DNA of 64,000 nt from Trachythela sp. YZ-2020. Taxonomy: Eukaryota; Cnidaria; Anthozoa; Malacalcyonacea; Clavulariidae. The number at the start of each line of letters is the position of its first letter. Position 1 is the first letter of the stretch. The notes beneath the pieces are model-generated. The model ran no database searches. It was not told where the DNA came from and saw only the letters and a list, made by a program, of their open reading frames with translations. The translations under genes and the position numbers were made by a program. This document shows positions 43,164-52,437 of the stretch, piece after piece. The stretch lies in contig JADLSH010000256.1 in assembly GCA_016169945.1 (NCBI GenBank), positions 2,046,001 to 2,110,000 on the forward strand. Direction: 5' to 3'.

Positions 43164-44541
43164 ATGTTAAACGAGTGTGCAGAGTGGAAAAATGTTCCCA
43201 GGAATGTGAAACCTGAAACCAAGGTTTTTGTAGATTTTCTCATAAAATCAAGAGCGGATTCTACTTCCAGAAAATATCTACAAGAAATTCGTAAGTTTCT
43301 AAAGTGGAATGTAACGGCTTTTGGTAGGATAATTATACCAATACCTGTATCAACGGCAGCTATTTACCTGTATAAAAGACACGATGAATCGAAATCTTAT
43401 GCAAATGTTGTCGCTGCTCATGCAGCATTGAAGTGGCTGCATACATTTGTACCATATCAAATTGAAAATCCTCTGGATACTCCAATCTGTCGGAATATCC
43501 TAGAAACTGCTAAAAGATCGAAATTGCAGCCTATAAATAAGAAAGAACCAATAACAGCCGAAATCATACAAAAGATTATAGAAAAACACGCACTTCCACA
43601 CGCCAGTCTGAAAGACCTGAGAATAGCTTGTATATGCAGTATTGGCTTTAGCGGATTTTTTCGATATAGCGAATTGGCGAATATAATGACCAGTCACATT
43701 CATTATGAACACGATCATGTGCGCATACTTGTACCCACCGCTAAAAACGATGTATATAGGGAAGGAAATTACGTATACATAAAGAAATTGGGCAATAAGT
43801 ACTGTCCAGTTGACGTTTTACAACGATATATCGAGGCTGCGAGTGCCAGTTCTGAACCGAACTTACCTATTTTTAGACCTTTGAGATTTTTTAGGTCTTC
43901 CGATATGTTCAAACTATATGGCACAAGACTTTCTTACACAAGATGCAGGGAAATATTTAAAGAATGTTTACAAGGATGTGGATACGACGAGAAGAAATAT
44001 GGTCTACATAGTTTGAGATCGGGCGGAGCCACCGCAGCAGCTAATAATGGGTGTGTTGCAGAACGACTTCTAAAACTACACGGGCGGTGGAAAACCGATA
44101 TCGCAAAGGACAGGGGCTTCGGTGGCGCAATCGTCAGAGCACGCGCCTTTCACCTCTGATATCGTGGGTTCAAGTCCCGTTGGGGACGACTTATGATAGC
44201 TATGTGAAAAGAGTTAGTCAACGCTCTGCCGAAAGTCGTGGGTTTTCTCCGGGTACTCCGGTTTCCTCCCACAGGGAATGTTGACAGGGTGGGTTGGGTT
44301 TAACCCCTAACTGGCCCTTCCATCGTAGCTGTGCTCCGTGATGGCGAGCAAAAGGTGGCTGCCATATGCGCCCTAGAAAGCCTTCGACTTTGTCACGTTG
44401 AGCTGTGTCCTTCGCAATTCAGCTTAGCTCTCAGCTGCAAGTAAGGATAATAAGCACTCCTGCTTACTCCTGCTTACTTACATGTATGTTCACGAAAGTG
44501 TTAAGAACAGACTGCGAGTTACCGAAAGTCTCGGGCTTTAG
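43164..44541 (+). pseudogene. DIRS-type tyrosine recombinase, split by a SINE
   Basis: From ATG 43164 the phage-integrase fold contains the first catalytic Arg in GFSGFFRYSELAN, the HxxR motif in GLHSLRSGGAT and the second His in LHGRWKTDIAKD. At 44111 the coding sequence is cut by a SINE. It resumes in frame at 44485 with TAT (the catalytic Tyr) in YVHESVKNRLRVTESLGL, and stops at 44539-44541. No other break is seen in the recombinase, so the SINE is the only visible lesion in this gene. The enzyme would recombine the circular cDNA into DNA. Confidence 0.9.
44112..44481 (+). mobile_element. tRNA-derived SINE
   Basis: The head contains a polymerase III A box (TGGCGCAATCG, 44123-44133) and B box (GGTTCAAGTCC, 44167-44177) at tRNA-like spacing. 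The body has the palindromic block GTGGGTTTTCTCCGGGTACT...GGTTTCCTCCCAC seen in several invertebrate SINEs. The tail is a short tandem repeat (ctcctgcttact). It is inserted in the recombinase gene. A clear target duplication is not visible beyond about 3 bp (aca). Confidence 0.85.
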
Positions 44542-44635
44542 ATACATTACTAGATAATTTATTTGCGTTGTGATACACTTGTTAAGTATAATAATGATAT
44601 TAATCGAAGTATGTAAAAAATAAATCCTATCTGGT

Positions 44636-44743
44636 TGGTGTGATGAGCATTACCCATGTTATCCGATGTGAACGTGTGCTGATTTGTAGTATATAGGAAG
44701 TAAATAATTTACGTTCGTTTGAGCGTAGTGAATTAGAACGTAA
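44636..44743 (+). repeat. split direct repeat Y, right end copy
   Basis: 108 bp, matching 40392-40499 with one mismatch (gatgtgaacg versus gatgtgtacg). It ends at the AA beside resumed PolB sequence. Confidence 0.95.
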
Positions 44744-45751
44744 CCGTTTAACTTCATCCATGCCACAGGGTCCAAGGGGAACGTCCGCTTTTTGATGCAA
44801 TTCACGCGCTAAACGTCCTAGTAAAGGTCTTCGGGAATCAATAATGTAACCGTACTTATTGTCCTTTTCGATTTTAGCTTTGGCAACAACAAGGGCTCTT
44901 GCTAAACATAGTTCATCCTTGTTTTGAATCCTAACAATCGATCTCTTCTTGATCAAATGCTTCTCCAAATTAATCTCGCTTCGCTTCGAACCCTTGCCAC
45001 CATGAGGCATTTCTACATGAACCATGTTAACACTAACCGTATCGTTCAATCGAAATTTCTTGTTAGATTGGATGACACGTTCAATTTCAGCTAACACGCG
45101 TTCGGTCGTCAAACGTTGACGAGGCATGAAAGGAAGAGAAATGGGGGGATCGAGCACAGGTGATCGTAATACAAAACGGACTTGATCGTGTTCAGGAATA
45201 TCTTGGGCGATGGTATTCAACAAATTCTCGAATATTTCATGAAGCCGATTATGGAATTGGGAAAGTTCCAAATGTGCAAACGTGTCCGTAAATTGAATAG
45301 CATAATCCGTACCGGTAGTCTTAAACTTTTTCACTTTTACTTGTTTAACATCTTTGACAGTAAAAAAGTTATCGCTAACCTCATCAGATGTACTTGCGCC
45401 ATCGTTTACTTCATCAAAAGATCTTTTCTGGCCACAACCGACTTGTACCATAGGCTCGTTGTTTATCTCTTCGTTCATATTATCATAAGCTCTCTTCTGG
45501 CCTTTCTGTAACACGGGTTCGTCGTTCTGCCAATCATACAGAAATCTCTTTCGCTGTTCGGGTGTCCAGGTATCGGTAAAGTCAGCCACAAGCCCTAGCC
45601 GCTCGTTTTCCATTCGCCACTCCCTTATACGCTGAAAGATTTCCATTTTCTTCTCAAACATAAGCCGTTGTTCAAGCTCATTCAACACATGTTGGTTTTC
45701 CAGCTCAGCGATTTCCGCAATCGTTTGGCACTCGGATATTTTCGTATCCAT

Positions 45752-46158
45752 GTCTAACCACGACCAAGAAAGTTTACATAAATTAACAGACGTATAGGTA
45801 TTTACCTTTAAAATCAGGTCTTTTAAAATTCAAAGCAGTCCAGTAAAGTTTTCTCTGTGAACAATATATCAAAGCCAGTCTTTTCATAAGAAATATATCC
45901 AACAATGTTCTCTTTTTGAAAGCCGTGAACAATATACCGAGTAGCATCTATATCCTCACCGCTTTATACTCTCGGTATGGATGTTACGCAACGCTTTATG
46001 TTACGCAACGCTTTATGTTACGCAACGCTTTATGTTACGCAACGCTATTAATATTTAAACGTTACGCAACGCTATTAATATTTAAACGTTACGCAACGCT
46101 ATTAGTATTTAAACGTTACGCAACGCTTTATGTTACGCAACGCTTTATGTTATGCAAT
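45752..46158. repeat. Polinton right TIR, inner part with TTACGCAA array
   Basis: 45830-45982 matches the left inner TIR inverted. 45983-46158 holds eight copies of TTACGCAA (palindrome TTGCGTAA) plus one degenerate TTATGCAA, joined by spacers ctttatg or ctattaatatttaaacg. Confidence 0.85.
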
Positions 46159-46164
46159 AAACCC

Positions 46165-46250
46165 TTGCTATCACGTGCGGTATCACGTGCAATCTTCATC
46201 ATGACCTTGATCTCAAGGACCTTGCCTTTGACCTTGACCTTGGCCGTAAA
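46165..46250 (+). promoter_or_regulatory. E-box pair and nuclear-receptor-like half sites
   Basis: Two CACGTG E-boxes (46172-46177, 46184-46189) are followed by TGACCTTGA, TCAAGGA and TGACCTTGACCTTGG, the last containing a direct repeat of TGACCT with no spacer. These resemble bHLH and orphan nuclear-receptor sites. They lie upstream of the small ORF at 46312. A 24-bp direct duplication (ctcttgatataaagattaat) sits between at about 46259-46312. Regulatory function is inference. Confidence 0.4.
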
Positions 46251-46311
46251 AGCACGAAACTCTTGATATAAAGATTAATAATAGGCAGCTCTTGATATAA
46301 AGATTAATAAT

Positions 46312-46544
46312 ATGGATAATACGAAGAAAACCAATCAAGCGGAAAGATCCCAAAGGTTTCGGGCAAAACGGAAGGAAGAATTCATCAAGTATAAAACATT
46401 CTATAACATTATGCTTGAGGAAAACCCCACGCGAGTGGCTCTGTACGAAAAAGACTTTGAAGAAAAAAAAAGAAAAGTCAGACAACTGCTCTGACATAGA
46501 TACGAGCTGGTTGCCCGATCTTCCAGAGGTTCCAGATTTTAATT
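46312..46544 (+). pseudogene. small basic ORF, frameshifted in a poly(A) run
   Basis: From ATG 46312 it reads NQAERSQRFRAKRKEEF, a basic helix, then EKDFEEKKRK. A run of nine A at about 46461-46470 precedes a stop at 46492-46494. Another frame continues as a short acidic tail (IDTSWLPDLPEVPDFN) to a stop near 46542-46544. The RxxRFRAKRK pattern recurs in small TE-associated proteins. A DNA-binding role is possible but unproven. Confidence 0.4.
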
Positions 46545-46905
46545 AATAACTGCAGTTAAAATAAAATAAAATAAAAAATGAAAAAGTTACTCTATAGGCT
46601 TGAAAACACTGTTAACAACAACGTTATAAAGCTTTAAATGAAATAAAACATATTAATTAACATGTTTTGAACCGAGTTTGATTACCATCATTAAAACAGT
46701 TAAAAACTCTTGTAAACACTCTTTCTATTTATATACGTACAAACCCCCAAACATTCGGCAAGTGGTTACCGTGAGAAAATTTGTTACGCATGCGCAGGAT
46801 ATTTAACAGGGTTTGAACCGTTGGCTTAGGGATATCAAACAATGCGTTCTATATTCTTTTGTAAATGTGGTGGTTCTTAAAAGAACCGGTTTTTTTATCT
46901 TGTCT
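46545..46905. other. non-coding gap in the Polinton right arm
   Basis: AT-rich, downstream of two convergent ORFs. Nothing recognised. Confidence 0.4.
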
Positions 46906-47454
46906 CTAAAGATTCTCCTGCATCCATAAGGCATATGCTTCCACTTCGACTTTTGCACAGTGATGGTACGCATTGGCTTCGAGGTGGTTGCCACCTGTTT
47001 CCAACCAGATCAGCTGATCAAAAAGTTTTTCGGCTTTGGGACAACCGAAGCATTCCAAATTTACGGAAGGGATTTCGAGGTTTGCCAGCACATCCCTCTC
47101 AAAATGACCCCCTTTGTAGGCAATTGTAGAGTTTGAGTTTACGCCTACTTCCCTGTAAAAACTCTCTACAATTGCCTCCAAATCCGAAATAGGGAATGCT
47201 TTGGTGCCCCGCGGCACTCCAAACGGTAGCTTATGGACACGTCTTTGAACAAAGCTACAGGTCTTCCTGTCTTTTTGGGTGAGGTCGTCCCAACTCATAC
47301 CGATGTCGAAAAAGAAGGACCTGGCTTCTACGTTTCCGACCTTCATTAGACCCAGCTCCTTACATAAAAATCTGTTCGCTACAGTGTATCCGTCCATGTC
47401 CATGACTGCCACGACATCAATTGGTTGACAATACATGTTGAGTGTTCGATACAT
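46906..47454 (-). CDS. Polinton right-arm ORF, possible nuclease-like fold
   Basis: 182 residues from ATG 47454, intact. Motifs: VVAVMDMDGYTVANRFLCKE near the N terminus, RTCSFVQRRVHKLPFGVPRG, STIAYKGGHFERDVLANL and ECFGCPKAEKLFD, then HHCAKVEVEAYALWM at the C terminus. The D-x-D...H/D...H-x4-E spacing is reminiscent of DnaQ-like exonucleases, but I cannot assign it firmly. It lies between two TTACGCAA blocks, in the right arm only, and reads towards the element centre. Its start codon lies in a 16-bp palindrome. Confidence 0.5.
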   Translation of the reverse strand: MYRTLNMYCQPIDVVAVMDMDGYTVANRFLCKELGLMKVGNVEARSFFFDIGMSWDDLTQKDRKTCSFVQRRVHKLPFGVPRGTKAFPISDLEAIVESFYREVGVNSNSTIAYKGGHFERDVLANLEIPSVNLECFGCPKAEKLFDQLIWLETGGNHLEANAYHHCAKVEVEAYALWMQENL

Positions 47455-47504
47455 ATGTATCGTAAATCCTTAGGTTATTATATACCCTATGCATTGTGAC
47501 GTCA
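47447..47504 (-). promoter_or_regulatory. promoter of the right-arm ORF: TATA and CRE
   Basis: Reading leftwards: a perfect CRE, TGACGTCA (47497-47504), then TATATAA (about 47474-47483), then the palindrome CGATACATATGTATCG (47447-47462) that includes the start codon. The CRE is immediately inside the terminal TTACGCAA copies. Confidence 0.55.
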
Positions 47505-47512
47505 CATTTGTA

Positions 47513-47636
47513 ATGTTACGCAACGCTTTATGTTACGCAACGCTTTACGTTACGTCACCTCATTATTATTCTTACTTCCAGGCGTATGAATACTAATTAC
47601 TTCCGACGGTATATAGCCCGGATAAGCTACTCAGCT
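47513..47636. repeat. Polinton right TIR, outer part
   Basis: Two TTACGCAA copies followed by the unique end, inverted relative to 20157-20270 with few differences, ending ...GCTACTCAGCT at 47636. Confidence 0.9.
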
Positions 47637-47670
47637 GTATTAAAGTGCATGCCCTGTAAAATTATAATAA

Positions 47671-47809
47671 TAGTAATACAGTTGATGTTCTTGGGCATAA
47701 ATATGTTTTTGGCCCTCCTCAGAACTCATTTTAATCTACGCTCGGGCTAAAATGAGTTTGACTCGGGCCAAAAACATATTTATGCCCGCGAATATCAACT
47801 ATATTGCTA
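47671..47809. mobile_element. tiny TA-flanked foldback MITE
   Basis: The ends tagtaatacagttgat and their near-inverse are followed inward by GGGCATAAATATGTTTTTGG and its perfect inverse, then a second pair ACTCATTTTA/TAAAATGAGT. TA lies at each end. 139 bp, no coding. Confidence 0.8.
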
Positions 47810-47920
47810 TACTAGAAATACATGAATGCAGAACCCCTCGCCCATTCAAACCTAACCTGCGATCAGGCTTTATTTTTAAAATAAAGCCTGATACATTTGT
47901 GCTTACTACTAGGCCGTCAG

Positions 47921-48035
47921 CTAGTGCACCAAAACGTTTAGTTTCATTGGACACCTCGCTAAGCTAAAAGAAATTTGCATATTCTTATAGATTAAAACAC
48001 GCTGAATCCAAATCTAAAAAGTTCTTGTCGAGATA
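47921..48035. repeat. left arm of a distant inverted repeat
   Basis: It matches, inverted, 52016-52127 (shared cgacaagaactttttagatt and tggattcagcgtgttttt), and includes a coding-like SFGALA-type stretch also present at the start of the BEL/Pao gag. The arms are 4 kb apart. Confidence 0.65.
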
Positions 48036-48095
48036 CAGCGATGAAGCGTAATATAGAAAGAGTAGAGCTTCGTGAAGATATCGAGGGCTTTGTAA

Positions 48096-49182
48096 AGGCA
48101 ATTTTCCATTACAGCCGCTTTGCCCGCGCGGGCGGAGCGACCATGTTTCAACTTTCGCTGTAGGTGTCTAGCATAGACTGACCATAGATATAATAAACCT
48201 AGATTGCTGACTCATACCTAGCGGAGGCGTGACCTACATGATAAATCCAAGAGGGCAAAAAGACTATAAACTCTACGGGGAAATCCATATTTTTTGCATT
48301 TTGCGTCGTCCCAGTGTTTCGAATCCACTTCGATCAAACTTATCGTGAAGGTTTTAGATGCAAACTGGACAGCTGATGAATTGATGTAAAAATATCGCTC
48401 GCCGAAATTTGTACGAAATCGTCACTTGGTCAGTTCGAATGAATTACTTTGGTTTAGAGTATTTTATAAAGGAAATTTGTGGTTTTCAAGGCCAAAGACG
48501 TATATCTTGAATAGATATTTTGAGGAATATTCGGAACATTACTTAGAGGATATTTAAAAGTTAAGTCCACTGTTAACTGATGCCAAATATCACCTAGAGG
48601 TGAAGTTTGACACACAGACATGGTATGTGTGCAATGCAGCCTATTTGAACTCACTGTATGAAGTGACGTGTATGAACGTCACTGTATGACAGCATTCCTC
48701 ATGAAAGGAAGAATTCTGAACATTATATTGATTAGGCTTTTCCCGGGGGGATCATGAGACCAGACTGGGTAATATATGGCGGATTTCGACAAGGAAACAT
48801 TTATGCAGCAGGGAAAAATTCAAGTGTGACAGTGTGTAGTGTGCAAAATTGTGGCAAGTGCACTGCAAATTTGAGTGTTGTTTCTGATTTTCAATATTGT
48901 TTTAAAACATAAAACTTTTCTCCTCCCCCCCTAACTTCTCACCTGGCGCGCGCTCTCAAAAAAAAGCGCGCGCTCTAAACAAAACTCCCTCCCCCACAAT
49001 AGAACGCCTGCCTCTACCTTTGCTTTTTCTCCTCCCCCCCTAACTTCTCACCTGGCGCGCGCTCTCAAAAAAAAGCGCGCGCTCTAAACAAAACTCCCTC
49101 CCCCACAATAGAACGCCTGCCACGCAGGCTAAATCGGTCGCTTCGCCCGCGCGGGCAAAACGACCGCAATGGAAAATGCCCT
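48096..49182. mobile_element. TAA-flanked TIR element with GC-rich core
   Basis: The ends AGGCAATTTTCCATT and AATGGAAAATGCCCT are inverted, continue through the shared palindrome TTGCCCGCGCGGGC, and are flanked by TAA (48093-48095, 49183-49185). No transposase. PIF/Harbinger-type target. The tandem repeat at 48915-49121 lies inside. Confidence 0.6.
48915..49121. repeat. two-copy tandem repeat, about 98-bp unit
   Basis: Copies 48915-49012 and 49023-49121 are near-identical. Each contains ggcgcgcgctctc, an A8 run and agcgcgcgctcta, which form a hairpin, plus C-rich tracts. Confidence 0.9.
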
Positions 49183-49185
49183 TAA

Positions 49186-52015
49186 GGCATATTGACAACG
49201 GATAATGTATAGTTTTCGACGGAGAAACGAAGGCCAACACGAGGATACTTTCCTGACATTAGCGTTTGCCCTACTTCGAATACGAAGATCCGTTTAACTT
49301 TCAGGCATCTATGGCTATTGCCCAATTTTCTGATGCGCTAAAAAAATTGACGGAGAGAAGTTATTTCCTTGTAGTTTGTGCGACAAAGTCTGCGAAGGAA
49401 GGCCTATATTGGCTATGACAACAACAAGGTCTACAACCGGGTCTGACAATTAAAACACACGAAATCAAAACTTGGGAACACATAACGAATTGACTGAAGC
49501 TTGGCTTATATATCTTCTAGTTTAATAAATATCATTGCTTCAATAAACGATGCAATTGTGTTTTGGCAAAGCACAAGAATAGGCTACTATAAATAATCTG
49601 AAGACTCGATATCTGCCATCGGCCACGGCGTTTGATAAGGTTTTATATCACCAGTGAAACATCAGTTGAAAGCATGTCAACAGGGCAGAATAGCCCAACA
49701 GAATATGGACGTGAGAATACAGACGTGAATCGTGTCACATATTATATGCATATATCTCCTCTTTTGAATACAGAGGGGATTTGTGCAAGGTGTTGGTACC
49801 TTGAACGTTCTTATCTCAAGAAATGAACAGTACCAGACAATATTGCAATTTTGTTTCAATTGGAATTGTTTTATTTACAATTAATAATCAGTATTTACAA
49901 AATACATTACATTATTACACCCTATCATTGTTTTGTTTGTGTAAAATACCACATTTATTTTTTCGACAAGGCTTTCGATCTGTAAACCCTGATCTATATC
50001 TGCGCAAATAATCCCCGAGCCGGGCGATAGCCCGGGCGAGGGTACTAATTCCGCTCGGTTATTTATCACACCCGGAAAAAAGGAAATCCATGGGAGATCT
50101 TAAAGTTCATCAATAATCGCGGGCGCGTGGTTCAAGGTTGGTGGGTGGTCATCTCACTGATCTCAAAAGTATGGCAGATTGTCAGGAGTGGAGTGAGTGA
50201 GATTATAAAAAAACTTGAGAAAATCTGAATTAAATGTCGCTTTTGGAACTTTATTGGAAGAGCTGTGTCTGTGGGACGGATCTTATCGCTTTAGCTTTAG
50301 CAAAAAAGATAAGAAGAGTCCAAGCGACACCTGAACGATAAAATATAGAGAGGCAGGTTTGTTATATAATTAAAACAATAAAAGTGTTGATGTATTTTTG
50401 TTCTAAAAACTCCTGCTTTATATATATAGTTTTTCATTTATTTACCGTTAAAGTATCGTATATTTTATATGATGAAAAAGGTCTAAATTAAGAGGAGAAC
50501 AAAATCATTATTACGCTTATATCTTAAACTGATTTCAATTCAAAAAGGAATTTTTATCGGTAAAATGCAGTTTAGTTTTGTGAACATTTCGAAACGTTAT
50601 ATTTGAACGGAATGTTGATTTTTACATTAGTTTAATGCTCATATAACGAATAATAAAACAATTCTGTTTTTTAGCGAAAATTATGCCTGAATCGAAGATA
50701 CCAAACATGCGGCCACTGATTTACCGAATCCCATTTCCAGCAGAAAGACTGCTGGTGTAACGGCCTTTTTCCTGCGTTTTGCATCGCAGATTTTGCAACA
50801 AAAAAGCTTAGTATAATGTTGGAAAATGTCGTTGTTTAGCTGTGGCGAGGGGTTGCTGCATGCATGTATTTCTAGTATAGATTATATCAGTGTTTTGCAG
50901 TATTTGCACTGATGTATATCTGGCTAACTGATTGAAGGCCTTGCCAAAATTGCTGCTTAACAGGAGGCATAATAGATGGGGTAGTCTACCCATTATAAAA
51001 TTATATAATAAATCTGGGCATGTCGATCAAGATGCAGTCATGAGGGTCACAAAATTGACCAAATAGATATTAAAAACAATGAAATTTAGGGGATAGATTA
51101 GAGTATAAAAATGTTTATATCAAAGCACATCCCAGGTGTGCTAAAACTTTTACATTGAGAAATCTCAGGTGCAGCATTGACCAACTCTGCAGTCTGGACA
51201 GAACAGATGTACTAATGTGCTTTGAGGAATAGTGGGCTGACATCCAATGCTCAAATGCATCTCCTTTAATTTATATTTTACTCCAGGAGTGTCTACTTTA
51301 AACTACATACAAATATGAATCTACATAGTAGCAAGACTTTTGGGATCTTAAAAATACATAAAACAAATATGCTCTATAATTTAGAACTAATAAATACTGT
51401 GTATGTATATTGCAGTGAACAATCACAGGAATATAAATAATATATATAGACATAGTATTTAGACAAAGCGCAAGCGTATAATATTATAAAGATAAAAACT
51501 TGCGCCAAATGTACACAATGGCTTTAAATGAAGATAGAACAGCAAGATATTGTCATTATTCTTGACCTCAAAGGCAGCAGAACCATTCTCTTCTAGTTAA
51601 AAGCTTTTTGTTTGCGCTGGTATCTTGAAAGCTAACTTCCTTCGCCATAAACTTCCTACTTTGAGTAGCCATAAAAGCATTCTTTTGTCCTGTCATAACT
51701 TAAAACTATCGCTTAAATGTAGGAATACAATGGAACACATCTGAAATTGGAAGTTTAGGTGAAACAGGCAGAATAACCGAAGGTATGCATGCAATATGAT
51801 CTTTCTCGCACATTGACAAATGCATAAGAAAATAAAAAACACATGCCTCAAACAGCTGTCGCCTGTAAGTCGAATAGAATCCGGCAGATAATCGGCTCAT
51901 GTTCGTACAGGAAGTATGATTTTTGAAAGATGTGTTTTCGCGAAACTGCTAATAAACATAATCACGCAACAGTGAATTTTTAAGATTTCGATCGAAAAAT
52001 ACAAAAAAACTCATG
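49186..52015. other. long non-coding stretch, nothing recognised
   Basis: AT-rich. Open frames are short and show no domain. Small features: a hairpin-like 'gagccgggcgatagcccgggcg' near 50019 and AT-rich tracts near 50420 and 51440. No gene or element end is supported. Confidence 0.4.
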
Positions 52016-52127
52016 TGCAGGGTATATCGACAAGAACTTTTTAGATTTGGATTCAGCGTGTTTTTATCTATATATAAGAGTAAGTATTTTTCGTTTTGTA
52101 GCCATCTTTTGGTGCACTAGCTCACGG
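52016..52127. repeat. right arm of a distant inverted repeat
   Basis: Inverse of 47921-48035. It runs straight into the BEL/Pao gag reading frame. Confidence 0.65.
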
Positions 52128-52437
52128 CCTAAAGTTGACGGAAGCGTTGAGGTTGTGGACTCGTCGCAATCCTGTGGAAAAGCCTGCGAAAGGTGATAGG
52201 CGACAATCAGGAAAGCTACTCAATGTACGGCGTCAGGATGTTAGAGTTTGTGTTTACTGTGAGGATGCATCACACAAGTCAAATGATTGTCCAATTAAGT
52301 GTTACGTTATGTCACCATCGGAAAGGAGAGAGATCCTGAACAAACGTCATCTGTGTTATAAATGTACAAGTTCTACACATCGGGCGAGCGTATGTCAGAG
52401 TAAGTCCAAATGCCAGGCTATGTGATCGCCGTCACCA
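52100..52437 (+). pseudogene. BEL/Pao Gag zinc knuckles
   Basis: CVYCEDASHKSNDC and CYKCTSSTHRASVC are two zinc-knuckle-like motifs, followed after a frame slip near 52415 by a third (LCDRRHHTSIC). The region starts after a possible acceptor (ttttgtag) near 52101. It would bind genomic RNA. Confidence 0.75.

Larger units (their letters stand above)
39633..44741 (+). mobile_element. DIRS-type tyrosine-recombinase retroelement inside PolB
   Basis: It encodes a Gag with zinc knuckle, RT-RNase H with the DIRS-specific downstream block, and a tyrosine recombinase; no DDE integrase. The left end X (39631-39779) and right end Y (44636-44743) recur together internally as YX (40392-40646), each with a single mismatch, in direct orientation. 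X and Y overlap by AA, and both outer ends abut PolB at AA, so no target duplication exists. This is the pattern of DIRS/PAT-type circle integration. The copy carries several RT frameshifts and a SINE in the recombinase. Confidence 0.9.
36476..45751 (-). pseudogene. protein-primed DNA polymerase B (pPolB), split by insertions
   Basis: The N-terminal part runs from ATG 45751 to 44742 (contains KRSEINLEKHLIKKRSIV, LCLARALVVAKAKI, PLGPCGMDEV), is interrupted by a 5.1-kb DIRS-type element, and resumes at 39632. A frame break near 39510-39530 precedes a Cys/His-rich region (RCMYCHTCKKAY). Exonuclease motif FFDFECRQE follows, then a 150-bp LINE tail (38756-38905). The polymerase motifs are YLDFTSLYP (A), KLMLNSFWDKF (B) and YYDTDSVIY (C). 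A TAG at 37547-37549 separates motif A from B. The gene would replicate the linear element from a terminal protein. At least four independent breaks make it inactive. Confidence 0.93.
20157..47636. mobile_element. Polinton/Maverick (adintovirus-like), decayed, with nested insertions
   Basis: The outermost 60-80 bp are inverted copies beginning AGCTGAGTAGCTTATCCGGG (20157) and ending with its complement (47636), the 5'-AG...CT-3' form usual for Polintons. Inside lie protein-primed PolB, chromodomain integrase, packaging ATPase, adenain-like protease, major capsid and penton-like genes, the defining Polinton set. Removing a 6.6-kb element from the left TIR and a 5.1-kb DIRS-type element from PolB leaves roughly 15.7 kb, a normal Polinton size. 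The expected 6-bp target duplication is not visible. Gene order is plus (27.2-30.0), minus (30.2-34.7), plus (34.8-36.4), minus PolB, then the right arm. Confidence 0.95.

Noticed and set aside
44123..44190. Genuine tRNA gene at the end of the recombinase
   Set aside because: No acceptor stem closes it, it continues into a SINE body and tail, and it interrupts a coding sequence.
46312..46494. bZIP transcription factor matching the terminal TTGCGTAA sites
   Set aside because: The basic stretch does not have the N-x7-R spacing of bZIP basic regions and no leucine heptad follows. Attractive but unsupported.
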